A stretch of DNA of 64,000 nt, taken from NCBI GenBank assembly GCA_005281725.1, contig SSBO01000010.1:1048461-1112460 (forward strand), in the 5' to 3' direction. A program made the position numbers and the translations under genes. Shown here piece by piece: positions 39,116 to 51,000 of the stretch. Within the stretch, counting starts at the first letter, position 1; each line of letters begins with the position of its first letter. The notes beneath the pieces are model-generated. The model saw nothing but the letters and a program-made list of their open reading frames with translations, did no database searches and was not told where the DNA came from. This DNA comes from Wuchereria bancrofti. Taxonomy: Eukaryota; Nematoda; Chromadorea; Rhabditida; Onchocercidae.

Positions 39116-41747
39116 TCTGATTCGATAGTGATATCTTCTTGGCTTTTTAACTAAAAGTCATTTCCGCAACAAAATTATCTGCCATTGATCAGAGGGATTG
39201 ACTGCTTTCTTGACGCCAACAAAGACTGACAACTGTTTTAAGAATTTATATCATTTGCTTACTCTTTGCTGCTACATTTGATAAATCCATTAAATGGGCC
39301 TGGAAATGAAATGAGACAATGGACTGTCACAACTATGTCAGTCACATCCGTTTCACTCTGCCTTCCTTGTCACATATGGCCAACTTTCATTTGTGATCTG
39401 TTAATTATCAAGCGGATTATTCCTTAATAATTCAACATCAAATTTCTCATACAGTCAAAACGAAACGATTTTTCCGGAAAACACAAAAGTAATTCACTGG
39501 TAGTGGCATATTTCCTGTTACAACTATATGCCAATCGAATTATATCTGGTGGCAGTTATCAGTTGACAATTTCAGTTTATTCGAAAATTGCAAAATTAAA
39601 TGAGAAGTGCATAAAAACCTTTTAATATCATTTGAACCATCTAAGTGAATTTACAACGAGCAGCAAAAAAACAAAAAAGACAATCTGAAAAGTCCGAACA
39701 GATAGATGGTTGCTTTATCAGTCATTTCCAACAGCATAATTAATGATAGCATAATTAACACAGCTGATAGGCATCTGATAACCCACTAACAGTTATCACT
39801 GAGACGACTACATGCCCACGATGACAAGATTTCGAATTAATGTATGTCTCATCAAAATGATGAAAATGAATTTTCCAAAAATTTTAACAGCAACGAAGAG
39901 TTTTGTTTCTTTAGAGGTGAAGAAGAAATGACAAAATTTTGTTGTTGAAAATAATAATTAAGAAGAAAGAAAGAAGCTAAGATAAATAAGTTGAGTTTGA
40001 AGCGGAGGAAACTAAAAAATGATAAGATGGAAAGATGAAGAAAGGAGATGCTATAAAGAGATAAATTAGTGGCACTAGAATATTAGGCTCATTTTCTTTT
40101 AGGATTTAATCAAGTTTAGTTACTTCCTCATAGCTACAAATTTCATTGATTTTTTCCTTTCTTTGCTTTAGCTTACTTATATTATATGCAAATACAAACT
40201 ATCAAGCAATCATTTATCTTTTTGTTTATTATTAACAAACTCGAAATGAGAGTGGCAACCGTCTAATGATGCTTCTTCAACTTTATCGCTCTCTCCGTTA
40301 TATTTATTTGGTCGTCATGTGTCTACTTCTCTTCTACTTTCATTCAAAATTCAAATTATTTCAGATCATACGGCAATCAGTAATAAATTAGTGCTTTTTT
40401 TTCTGAAGGAAACAAAATGAAATTGCAAAATTAGTGTGAAAGAAGTTTTCTCGACTAAAATGTGCCAAGTTTGTTGTTCCTTTTTCTAGAAACAAAGAAG
40501 AATAGGTAAAGGGTAAGAATAAGATGATATATTGCATCAATCATATCAATTTCATAGTATCAATCAATGATACTATGACAACGAAGACAAAATTTAATAT
40601 AGCCTAAAAATTTGACTGGGATAATAAGAATACTGATCAAAATGGAGTAAATTAAAATTAACATTTAAAATATAGAGAATTTAAAAATGTCCTGAAATGC
40701 TAAAAATATCTTTTTGCTACTCGTGTCACATCTATACAAAATTATCACTAATTTTTTTTTCAGTCGGAATTAGAGATTTTCATTTCTTAAAATTGAAATC
40801 CATTAATTCAGAAATTTCAGTTTTAACAAACAAAAACCATTGATTCCAATAGCATAAACAAGGTTTATGATAACTTTATATGAATATTAAGCAAAGCAAA
40901 GTAGCAAAAAAGTTTTTCCTCCTTTTTAGATTTATAGAAAAACAAATCATCCAATAAACTTCAATTTAAATAAGCCTGGAAATTTCAAAATTAATGAAAG
41001 TTGGATAATAGTAAGGAGAGAAAGGTTCAAATTAATGACTTAATTAAAAAAAGAAAATCAAAGGTTTCAATAGTTAGTCATTTGTGTGACACACCTAACA
41101 AGAGAAATAGTGTCATCATGGAGAAATAATAAGTTGAAAGTGAGAAAGCTTCAGAAATCATTCTTTCCCAGCGAATGGAATTAGCATTTCTATTACTAAT
41201 TACTGATTACACATATGTCATCTTTAGAAAAGTCTTTTGAGAAGCAAGAGAATCACAAGGATTGAAAATAATTCAATTAACAAAACAAACACTTCAACTG
41301 TTATCTTTTCATTTGCTCAGCTAACCAAGTGCGAACAACTTACATTCACTTTAAACTATAATATTTTTCCAATTCTTAACTTCAGAATAAGCAATTAGAA
41401 ATAATTAGCTGAACGTATTCCATTTTATGCTTCATTTATGAAAAAATTCAAAGTTTTAATTCTAACAACTCATATAATTCCATGGATAAAATAAATTAAC
41501 TTAAGCTTTCTTACGTGTCTTTTTTTCCGGAAAATTACCATATTAAATGGTGCAAATTTGCATCCATCAGCTTAATATACTATCAAACTAATAAGAAAGG
41601 AATGTGATATGATAATCAATGAAACATTTCAGAATGATTAATATTTTGGAGGAAGTTTGCATACATCTGAAACGTTGGGTTAAATTTGTATAGAAATGCA
41701 GTAACAATAAGTAAAGACAGTATAGTGTGAGAGAAATTATTGAAAAA

Positions 41748-42033
41748 GAAATCATCGAGACAAGAGATAAGGGAAGAAATTATCGAGACAAAAGATAAGG
41801 GAAGAAATTATCGAGACAAGAGATAAGGGAAGAAATTATCGAGACAAAAGATAAGGGAAGAAATCATTGGAGATAAGAGATAAGGGATGAAATCATCGAG
41901 ACAAGAGATAAGGTAAGAAATCACTGGAGATAAGAGATAAGGGATGAAATCATTAGAGATAAGGGATAAGGGATGAAATCATCGAGACAAGAGATAAGGG
42001 AAGAAATCGTTGGAGATAAGAGATAAGGGATGA
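41748..42033. repeat. 10-copy minisatellite of 28-29 bp
   Basis: GATAAGG recurs at 41766, 41794, 41822, 41850, 41879, 41907, 41936, 41965, 41993 and 42022. Two unit types exist, one with ATCGAGACAAGA and one with ATTGGAGATAAGA before the shared GATAAGGGA(A/T)GAAAT. The first four units are type one; from the fifth they mostly alternate. Units are contiguous, with no unique spacers. Confidence 0.95.
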
Positions 42034-44231
42034 TTGATTGGAAGGAGAAGCAAAATATGCCAAATAAGTCAGGAGCATGGCATGTGCCAAAGAAGCAATA
42101 TTGGCTAATTTCAGTCAGATTTATGCTCAATACAATCCAATCAGGAAAAATTAGCAATGTTTATTAAAATTTGAAATTTGAAACGGTTATTTAGGGGAAG
42201 AATCACTGGAAAAGAGCAGGAATTATAATACTGAATGACAGAAAAAACACACAATGGTTTCAAATTTCATTTTAATAAGTTATTGCTAAACTTCTCTTTA
42301 ATCTAATTTTTTTCACCATCTGACATGTATGTGAAAAATGTAAATTGAACTTTTTTTAAAAGTAATCTTAACAGTGATAATATCGACATAATATTTCAAT
42401 TTAATTGTCACATTAGAGAGGTAAAGAAAGTGAAGCAAATAATTTTTAGTTCAACTCAGATTTTTCACATGCATAACAAATGGAAAATAAATTGATTAAA
42501 AGAAATTTAGCGAGAACTTGTGGAAGTTTGAAATCTGAAACAATTATTTGGAAAAAAGCAAACTTATTTCTTTAATCAATTTTGATGCAGTGATAAAGAA
42601 TAGTTTGCATGAATTATTTTTTCTTTACCATAAATAGATGTAAACAACTGCTAATAAATTAAAAATACATCTAAAAAGCGTTGATTTTTTTGCGAAACAT
42701 CCAATCTAAAAAATTTGCAAATACGACAGGAAATACTCTAGAAGAACATTTTTTAACATTGTAATTTCTGTTCGAGGTGTGATTTTGGCAAAATTTTAAG
42801 TTGATCATTGAGAGCTAATCATGCTCATTTCGGATTGTCTATGAATTTAGATTTCTCATACCCAAATTGCCACTTAGGAATCCGATTAAGTTGTTGTAGT
42901 TCAAATTGTTGTGGATTAGATGAAATGAGCTTAGCGATTGGTCTGAAAAATAATCTTAAACAACAAATTTATGCTCTTGCCAACAAGTAGAATTTCATTA
43001 TCAATAAGAGAACATGCGCTGTGTTCAATATGAGATTGTCTTGATGAGTAGTTTAAGATATTTCAAATTTAATTCTTTAATGGCACTTTTTTACATTGAA
43101 AAATTTGAGGCAGTAGCTGCGTGTGAATGTTATAATTAATTTAAGATGTAAAATTAGTGAAACTGCTAATAATATGCAATTTATGTTTTGACGGAATTTC
43201 ATTGTTTTTAAAATTGAAATTTGAAAGAGCAGTTAATCGTTTGATGCAATTGTATTGAAAACAATGCTGCTAAGTAAAGCTTACTGCGTATTTCATTTCA
43301 CAGTGCAAAAATGCTGCATTTACATTGGTTTGTGAAAGATTTGCCTGAAAAAAGCTCCCTTGCAATTTTCTTTCAGGTACAAATCAAATAGTGATCTGAT
43401 CTAATTTAAGAAATGACGGAGAGTGAGTGGGAAGGGGGTCCAGAATTTGTGGGTGAATAACTCATGTCTATTAGTGTTTAGATCATAATTAGGAGAAGTG
43501 AAGAGAAGACTTCTCACAGTGATCTTTCTCTTTTGTCTTTTTAGAAAAACTTTTCAGAAAAGTCTGATTAATCTAAAAAGCGCTGTTATTTCATTTAAAT
43601 TCAAAATCATAAAAAGCAGATGCCATTTATACATTCAATTTATGCTTAATATCCTTGACAAGGAGAAGAAAACTGCAACCTTTTTTTTCTTTTTTAACAA
43701 ATTTATAACTCTTCAAATTTACAATTTTTACATTTTATAAAAGTAACCAACTTTACAGATTTATAACTCTTTCCTCCTGTTCCTATATTAGTATCGGATT
43801 GCTCTAACTTGCCGGAAGTAGACAGTAGTTGGAAATTAAATTCCTGATTACAAATTAATACACTTTGCAATTTTCTCTTAACATACTGCGAAGACCGAAA
43901 GTGTCACACACGTCTCACCTGACTTGGAAGCAAAACTAAAAACACGTCAAGTCTTGAAGAACCATTATCTCTGCTTACCTTCTATTCACTGGCACTGTCA
44001 TAACAGATTATTCTCCCTCTAGGCGCCGTCATTCTAACCACGCTCACTTTTCTTGATTAACTTTCACGTCTTAGTCCGTGTCTCTTCTGCACTTTCACTC
44101 AATTCTGTCACTCCGAAGTTCGTCGCCTAACTTTTCGATGACAAATGTCTTTTCATTGTCTCACATTCAACAATCACCGATCACGGATTCACGCGGAGAG
44201 CCTCACACTTAATTTCCAATTTGAAATTTAG

Positions 44232-44261
44232 GACCGAGCCGTAAAAGACCAAGCCGTATAT
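44232..44261. promoter_or_regulatory. Short direct repeat and TATA-like motif upstream of lin-52
   Basis: GACC(G/A)AGCCGTA occurs twice in tandem (15-bp step), and TATATAA follows the second copy. It lies about 370 bp upstream of the lin-52 ATG in a less AT-rich 43880-44270 stretch. A promoter role is inferred from position only. Confidence 0.35.
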
Positions 44262-44616
44262 AATGTGACTTGTCTGAAATGAATTTAGCGCTAAGAGCCG
44301 TTGGGTGCTTCACGTGGGATTTTACGTATTATTGTTGGTTATAATTCAATAGCTTCAGGTTTAAGACGTTATTATTTATTGTCAAAATGGTATTTAGTTG
44401 CATTTCTGTTTCAAAATTTCTTCGTTTAATTTCTATTCCAACAAAAGAAAAAAACACCCGAAATTAAAATTGGAAGAGATCTGTTGTTACTGCAGATAAT
44501 ACCTTCAAGCAGTAGTTACTTGAACATTCTAAATGTTTTTAAGAATCCATGCATATTTTGGTTCGTTTCTTAACACTTACCAATTTGCTGATATCACTTT
44601 AGATAGTATTAATTTC

Positions 44617-44632
44617 TTTTTTATTTCAGCAA
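44617..44632 (+). promoter_or_regulatory. Probable spliced-leader acceptor before lin-52
   Basis: TTTTTTATTTCAG ends at 44629, 3 nt before the ATG at 44633. This matches the nematode acceptor consensus and the same arrangement at the ShK gene in this window. Confidence 0.6.
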
Positions 44633-45771
44633 ATGGACAATAATCAAACAGTTGAGAAACCGAAAAACACAAATCTTGTCTGCAATGAGAATATCGCCCA
44701 TCGGAAATCGCCTGAACTTTTTCCAGAGAATGTGCCCGGTGCTTGGGATATGAATAGAACCTTAACTGTAAGATTTATGATTGTGCTTTATCAGTTAGGA
44801 AAATGGCATTTCTGGATAGTTCAAAAATATTTGTCTAGTTGATGTTGACATGAAGTGCTCGGTACCTAAGAATGAACTTTGTTAATGACTTAAATGTTTC
44901 ATGTTGTCTAGTTAAGTAACTCTTTTCATCTCCACTTTTTTTTTACGAACTTCCATTCTTGCAAACAATCATCATTTACAAACTTTCATTCAGTATTTAT
45001 TATGTATCTTAATACGATGTGTTGGAGAAGAATATTGATTATAATTAACGTCCCTCATGTAATCTCTAGCACTTTTACCATCATATTTGCAAATTATTTT
45101 TAGGTTATTATAAATTGATTATTAAGTATATTTAAAATGATTGCATTTTATGCACTCATTTACCACTTGTAAGTATACAATATGTTGGAGTCCTTTTGGA
45201 TTACACTACTTTTTTTTAGGTAGCTGCTGGTGATTTTAAATCAAGTCGTTTTCGGACTGAATTAGATACACAAGATGTACGCCTTGTTAACGGTAATCAT
45301 GCCATAAAAATATTTATTCAAAATGACATTGGAAATGCAGTTTAACTTAAACATTAAATTAGTTTTAAAAAGTCTCAGAAAATTAGTTTTTTTGAGGATC
45401 CATTTGCAAATTTTAAAACTGACGCACAATTTAAAATGTTCTTTTGCTTTCAAATTGTTCTTTTAGAGCTTGGACAGTTTAGTGCCGATCAGTTAATGGA
45501 ATATATAAGAAATTTGCAGAATTCCGCCTATACATTAGGGATTGAAGAAGGTTTTTTTATTTCTGATTTCATTAATTTATTTAATACCCGTGTTTTGTGT
45601 TATGTCAAATAACCCTCCTACCTCCTTCTGATGTAGTCCTGTCTGAGGATAAGAATTTCTTGGGTTTATTGCTTGGATAACTTTGAAAATTTTCATAAAA
45701 TTTTAGCTAAGCAGTTTTCGAAGGGAAAGTTTTTGCGAATATTCGAGAAACGATCAGAGGGATCGAGATGA
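44633..45771 (+). CDS. lin-52: LIN-52, subunit of the DREAM / MuvB complex
   Basis: LIN-52 is a small adaptor of MuvB, the core of the DREAM complex that represses cell-cycle and germline genes; in the nucleus it links LIN-9 and the pocket protein. Exons 44633-44767, 45220-45292, 45467-45550 and 45707-45771 give 357 nt (118 residues). The N-terminal RKSPELFPENVPGA corresponds to the S-P-[DE]-L-[FW]-P-E motif in the pocket-protein-binding part. The C-terminal part carries ELGQFSADQLMEYIRNLQNS, then AYTLGIEE and FSKGKFLRIFEK, which follow the family's helical LIN-9-binding segment. The length is typical (about 115-160 in animals). Two overlapping AATAAA signals sit just after the stop. It converges on the BTB gene. 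Confidence 0.92.
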
Positions 45772-45781
45772 CGGATGACAA

Positions 45782-45794
45782 AATAAATAATAAA
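45782..45794 (+). terminator. Polyadenylation signals of lin-52
   Basis: AATAAA at 45782-45787 and again at 45789-45794, starting 11 nt after the stop codon, so the 3' UTR is probably very short. Confidence 0.55.
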
Positions 45795-46300
45795 TACTCG
45801 CTTTCTGCTGTTATTTGATCATGAGATACACATATTTATTGCTACTTAGTATCCCAAACTATCGATTCACTTTAAATGTAGAAGTATTTCCAAAGACGGT
45901 TTAGTTCAAAAGAGAATGGCTGCTTATAAACCAATCGTAGTTTTAAAGAAAAAGTTATTCAGTTGCAAGCTATGTGGTGTCACATTTTTAATGTATTGTG
46001 GGATAGTAAGGTAAAGTTAAATTATTAAGGTTTTTAGTTCCAGTTGTGTATTGAAAGAATTTTTATTTTCAAATAGTTCCTTTTAAATAAAAGGAGTATC
46101 TTTTATAAAATTGTGCAGTAATGCTGACACTTATTACCCATTCATAAATCTAAGTACTTGTTTTCACTGTACATTGATGTTTTTTTTTAATGATTTAAAA
46201 AAAAGGAATAGAATGTGTATTTAGTATTATTTGAATTGACATTACTGTTGATTTTAAGCATTATTTGTTTTTTTTTTTACAGTATTCTCGCAGCGGAGTC

Positions 46301-46334
46301 CAGTGATGTAGAAGATTAAACTTCTACATCATTG
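46301..46334. other. 14-bp stem-loop with a 6-nt loop downstream of lin-52
   Basis: Arms 46301-46314 and 46321-46334 (GATGTAGAAG and CTTCTACATC at the core) pair over 14 bp with one G-U pair and an ATTAAA loop. It starts 18 nt after a strong acceptor-like T-run and ACAG (46282). It is not the histone 3' stem-loop sequence. It may be a small RNA, the 3' end of an alternative lin-52 transcript, or a chance repeat. Confidence 0.65.
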
Positions 46335-48015
46335 ATCTATTTTGAAAGGGAGAGACGAAATGCGAGTTAAAGGCTGATATTAAATCTAATCCAGATATTT
46401 GACTTTTCTTCTCTCAATTATTGTCTATTGTTGTAAATGAAAAATGATGGGAAGCGGATGCTTTTTTGGTTGATTTTAACTGCAAAAAGTGATCATTTGA
46501 GAACCGGTCAATGAAAACGGTGGTTTTGTGGAGGAGTTGTTTTCTTTGATGAATAGAAGAATACTTCTCATTCGCTTCTTGACATTATTAATGTTTCCTA
46601 CACGAATTTTAGGAATTCACCCAATGCATTTTGGTGCAATATTTACATATAAAATATAGCGTTGAAATATTCTTTTCCGCTATGTACACTGTACCACTAT
46701 ATCAGGGTCTGCAGGATGCATACCATATTCATATATTTTTGTGTCCGAGATTTTGCTTTTTGAATTATCAGAGATTCATTCGAAGCAATTTGTCATGTGA
46801 AAGCTTTCATATTCCTTATTATATGAGCATGGAAAATAAAATAATCAGTAAGCCTTTTTTTTCTCTTTTTCTGATTTTTTAATTAATAATTGTTGCATTT
46901 TCTAAATTGTTGTTGAGGTTTTGCTTTTTAACTTTTGACTTTTTCCTTTAAACAATTTGTTACTACAATACTGCAAATGATAAGCAATTTAGAAAAGGTT
47001 CATATCATCTAATTTATTCTCGCTGAGCTTAAAAATGGACCATTTTGATTTGATAAGAAAAGAACGCTGATTCATAATGATGGAGATTATAATGGATGAA
47101 ATAACTTTTTACCATTTCAACATCATACAGTGAGATAAATACTGTCAAATGATTTAAAAATGTTTCGCTACTTGATTCAAATTGTTAAAGTATCATTCAG
47201 GAGCTGTAATATGTCACCACTGAGTCACATCGTAAAGAGCATACACTAAGTTACTAACTTTCGGTACTTACAGAAGATATCCATTTCATGACGCAGGTGG
47301 ACGAGTTGAAGTGATTAGCAAATGATCAATTTAGATCGGTCTTGAATAGTGATAAGTTATTTCTAATTTGATATGATTAACATTCATGTAGCTAACATAA
47401 AAAGCTTTATTCAAGTGTAAGAATACATATATGATGAATTACTTCAGTGCCAATAATCGTTTGTTGTCGTGTCGTGGTGGATCTAAAGTGGACACCTCAT
47501 TTGCTAATTTATATATGTATAGCAAAAGAAATATGAATGGAAAATTGAATTCAGTGCTAAATTTTTTCATTCATCATATACAAATAGATCAGTTATAATA
47601 TACTTCTTATTTTTGATTTTCAATAAATAAACAGTCGAGAGGTTTCGTTTATTCATGAAATAATGTTTTACGGAAATTTGCATCACAAAATTCAATATGA
47701 CTTTGCATCTTTAAAGAGAAGCTCAAATAAGCAATACCTTCTTGAAAAGAATTATTTCTCAAGTTTGATAAAATCACCCAGATATTGAAGGCCGTATTAA
47801 GCATCAGTAACCATTAAAATTTCATGTAAAACAGAATTATTAATTTCTCTTAAAAAAAATTAATTTTTCGGGCTATTATGTTAAAAAAAAAAAAATTGAA
47901 AGTTGAAAAGATTAAAGTCAGGAATATTTTCTAAAATATCGCAAATAAATTATTCAACTTTTTTAAAGTTACAACTTCTACATGCCAAATTTGAAATTAA
48001 AAAGGAAAGAAGGTA

Positions 48016-51000
48016 TCAGGGAGAATTGGCGAGCGGCAAGAAATGAGACTGTAAGCCGCTCAAATGTGAGGCTAATAATGGAATTTGACATTGACAATCG
48101 TCCGTGTGGTCATTTAATGCTGTCAAACCGTGCTCACACTGATAACACGCTTGAAGGTCTTTGTGATCTTTGCCGCTCAAATTGCAACCAAACTCTCGTA
48201 AACATCGCTCACAACCAAGCATCTTCCTGAAAACGAAAGGAAAACAACTTATCCAAAAAGCTTTAAGAAATTTCAGATTTAATTTTTAAATATAGAGCAA
48301 ATTTTAAGCATTTTCTCTTTAATCGCCGTAGAACCATAATTTTTAAGAAAAAATTTTGGTAAATATACCTGCAAGGACTGGCTTGTATACGAACTTTCCC
48401 TTGCTCACGTTGACGTCCACACGTGGGACATTTAGCGACATCCACATAAAAATGATCCATGCTATGAATTGTTTGGAAGACACTTACCGCCTACAACACA
48501 AGAAATTAATTGCTTGCAAGCTTATTTAATGCAATTTGCTGGTAGCAACCTGGTCGTAAAGTGTCCTCAATTTAGCGGCCAGTAAATCAGCTAGCAATCG
48601 CTCAGAAATTAAATTTCGATGTTCCTCGAGACACTGTACCGAAGCTGCAGCAACACATGGAAGACAAGCGTCATGCGTGATCCGATCAAATTTATGCTTC
48701 AGCACCCAATTCAACCAGCACAATGCCACCATTGGTGTTCGTTTAGTTACCTGAAATTTTTGAAAGTGACAAAATGCCTTCCTTTCTTTGAATAGCACTC
48801 TCAACTATACTTTAAGACAAAAAACTGAGTTAAATTTGACTTAGTGTCGAAGTGCTGAATTGAAATTCAAAAACGTTTCCATTACGTCCAGTGAATGCTA
48901 TCCTTTGTCAAAAATGTAAAAAATAAAATTTCACATTTAGTTGTAATTACATTTAGCTAACAACCAATTTAGAAAGTAATAATCAATGTGCTCACATTAT
49001 CCTGAATATATTTGGCACATTTCATTTCTAAATATTTTGCACGAAATCGCTTTGACAACCTCATACATGTCTCCAACGTGTCATCTGCAACTATTTATTC
49101 GAAAATAGAGAAATTTCTTTCAGAAATGCACCTGTATTTTTTGAAAGTTGCCATACAAAGCTTACAAAAAGTGTTTTACTTATGGAAATGCTAAAATATT
49201 TTAACTTGTTCAAACATTCTTGAATAACATTTTGTGACAGTTTAATTCTTAATAACAATGCCAGGCAATCTGAGTATATTTTTTGAGTGCATTTCTCACT
49301 TTTGCATATTTATCTCAAAATGCAATCTTAGTCATATTTGTGGTTGACCTGCCTGTGACATCGGTGAAAGCAAGAGTCTGAATTGCACTTTCCAGAAACC
49401 ATTTAAATTGCACAGCTGGTGGAGGATGCTTAAATGAGGAAACAACAACGGCAAATTCATTGCACGAATTGCTGCTGCATGCACCGCCTGTTGCTGCTGC
49501 TGCTGCTGCTGCTGGTGGTTTGTTTGCCGAGAACAGCGCTCGGAAGTAATCGCTCACGTGTGAAAGTTGATGTTTACAAACGAGAAATTTTGTATCCTGC
49601 AATTACAATTCTAAACAGCTTGATTTAAAAGGAAGAAAAAAAGTTCATTCACAGATATCCTTTTTAGCAGTATAAAAAAATTCAAATAACTTTAATTTAA
49701 GCAACTTTTCTTGGTAACAAATTAAATTAAATTTATTATAAATTAATCAAAAAAAGTTCCAAGAAAAATGTCAAAAACGATAATTGATAACAAGTCATTT
49801 AAAAAAAGTACTTGAACAATAATTGTAGCGGAACAACCACCTAATTGACAACGTGACGTTAAGTAATTCAACGTTTCTGAGATTTGTGGAAATTTTTTGG
49901 TTGGTGATCTGCAAAAGTTTGCTGTATTTCAACCCACCATAAATTAAATTTTCAACAAATTTTACAATTAATTTGCGAATAGTTGAAAAATATTCACTCA
50001 CTTTGATAGAAAATCACAATTAGTAACAATGAATTAATCACTTTGGCGTGATTTATTCTGCCTACGGATTGTTTGTCTTAATGACGTATTGCTCGTCTCA
50101 AAAAAATTTCATCCCAAAATTTTAGCCATCTATTTATTTAGAATGCAAGAAAAGGAGATCATTTTTACTTTGAACGACTTTTCTTGGAAACTTCATCAAG
50201 TGATGTTCGCGGTGTTGTTTTCTGTGGACTGCTAGATCGAGGTCGACTGATATTTTTTTTTTTTAAATTGAAATCCTTTCGTTTACTGCTAATTAATGAT
50301 GCGCTAGAACGATGCTCCCAATTGTCTGTCGGATTGGATAATGAGTCGAACCTTTCATTATGCTTATTCATCATATCATCCTTTAAAGAGAAAAGTTTTA
50401 CAAATTATCAGAAAGTGATTTGCAAATTAGTGCTTCAGATCAGTTTTGACTGTTAACTGTTACATTACATACATATTGTAGTGGACAATTTATTTTCTGA
50501 TTATCGCCAAATTTCTCACTTTTCTGTTGTTGCACTTGTAAATCAAAATTTTACTGTTTCTTCGTTTCCTTTTTATTTTCGAAAGCAAATTCAGTCACAC
50601 CACACTTATCAAATTTATCTGATTTATTTACATTTGATTATTAATTAAATTTAGTTACGAAAGTCGGTTAGAAAAAGCAAGTTCTTTAAAATTTCTGAAA
50701 ATTTTTGAAGTGTGGAATTTGCAAAACTTACATGCATTGGATTTAATTGTTCTGAAGTAATTAGTTCTTTGTATGGATGGGCGATATCTGATTGATGAGA
50801 TGAATGCGTATCCCACCGATGAGTTTCCTGTTATCATTTCATTTCATATCATATCAAAATGATAGGAACAACTACTCTTGAACTACTGATTATTAACTTT
50901 AAAATTATTATAAAGAAAAAAATTATTAACTTCAAAACATCAAAAATATGTACAATTTACTTCTATTAGAGTGCCTTTTCTGCTGTTAAATTTTAAACAA

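Larger units (their letters stand above)
25016..44632. other. 19.6 kb gene-poor tract
   Basis: AT-rich DNA with no recognisable multi-exon gene on either strand. It should contain the promoters of the minus-strand Ig gene (left end) and plus-strand lin-52 (right end). Landmarks are an ACGT repeat, (GA)n and (AAT)n microsatellites, a 10-copy minisatellite, diverged short duplications and a possible isolated exon at 27792-28002. Less AT-rich stretches are 26930-27560, 27790-28010 and 43880-44270. Small ncRNA genes or short exons could be missed by eye. Confidence 0.6.
45772..48015. other. Gap between converging lin-52 and BTB genes
   Basis: AT-rich, without a recognisable coding exon. It holds the lin-52 polyadenylation signals, a strong acceptor-like T-run ending in ACAG at 46282, and a 14-bp stem-loop just after it (46301-46334). 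Confidence 0.6.

Noticed and set aside
41748..42033. CRISPR-like regular repeat array
   Set aside because: Units are contiguous with no unique spacers and the window is clearly eukaryotic; it is a minisatellite.
42808..42990. Protein-like plus-strand frame of 60 codons, possible transposase remnant
   Set aside because: Both strands read open in places, no motif is recognisable, no start context or splice partner.
47982..48230. Plus-strand frame with several Cys residues
   Set aside because: Antisense shadow of the last BTB-gene exon, whose minus-strand frame joins the upstream exons in phase.
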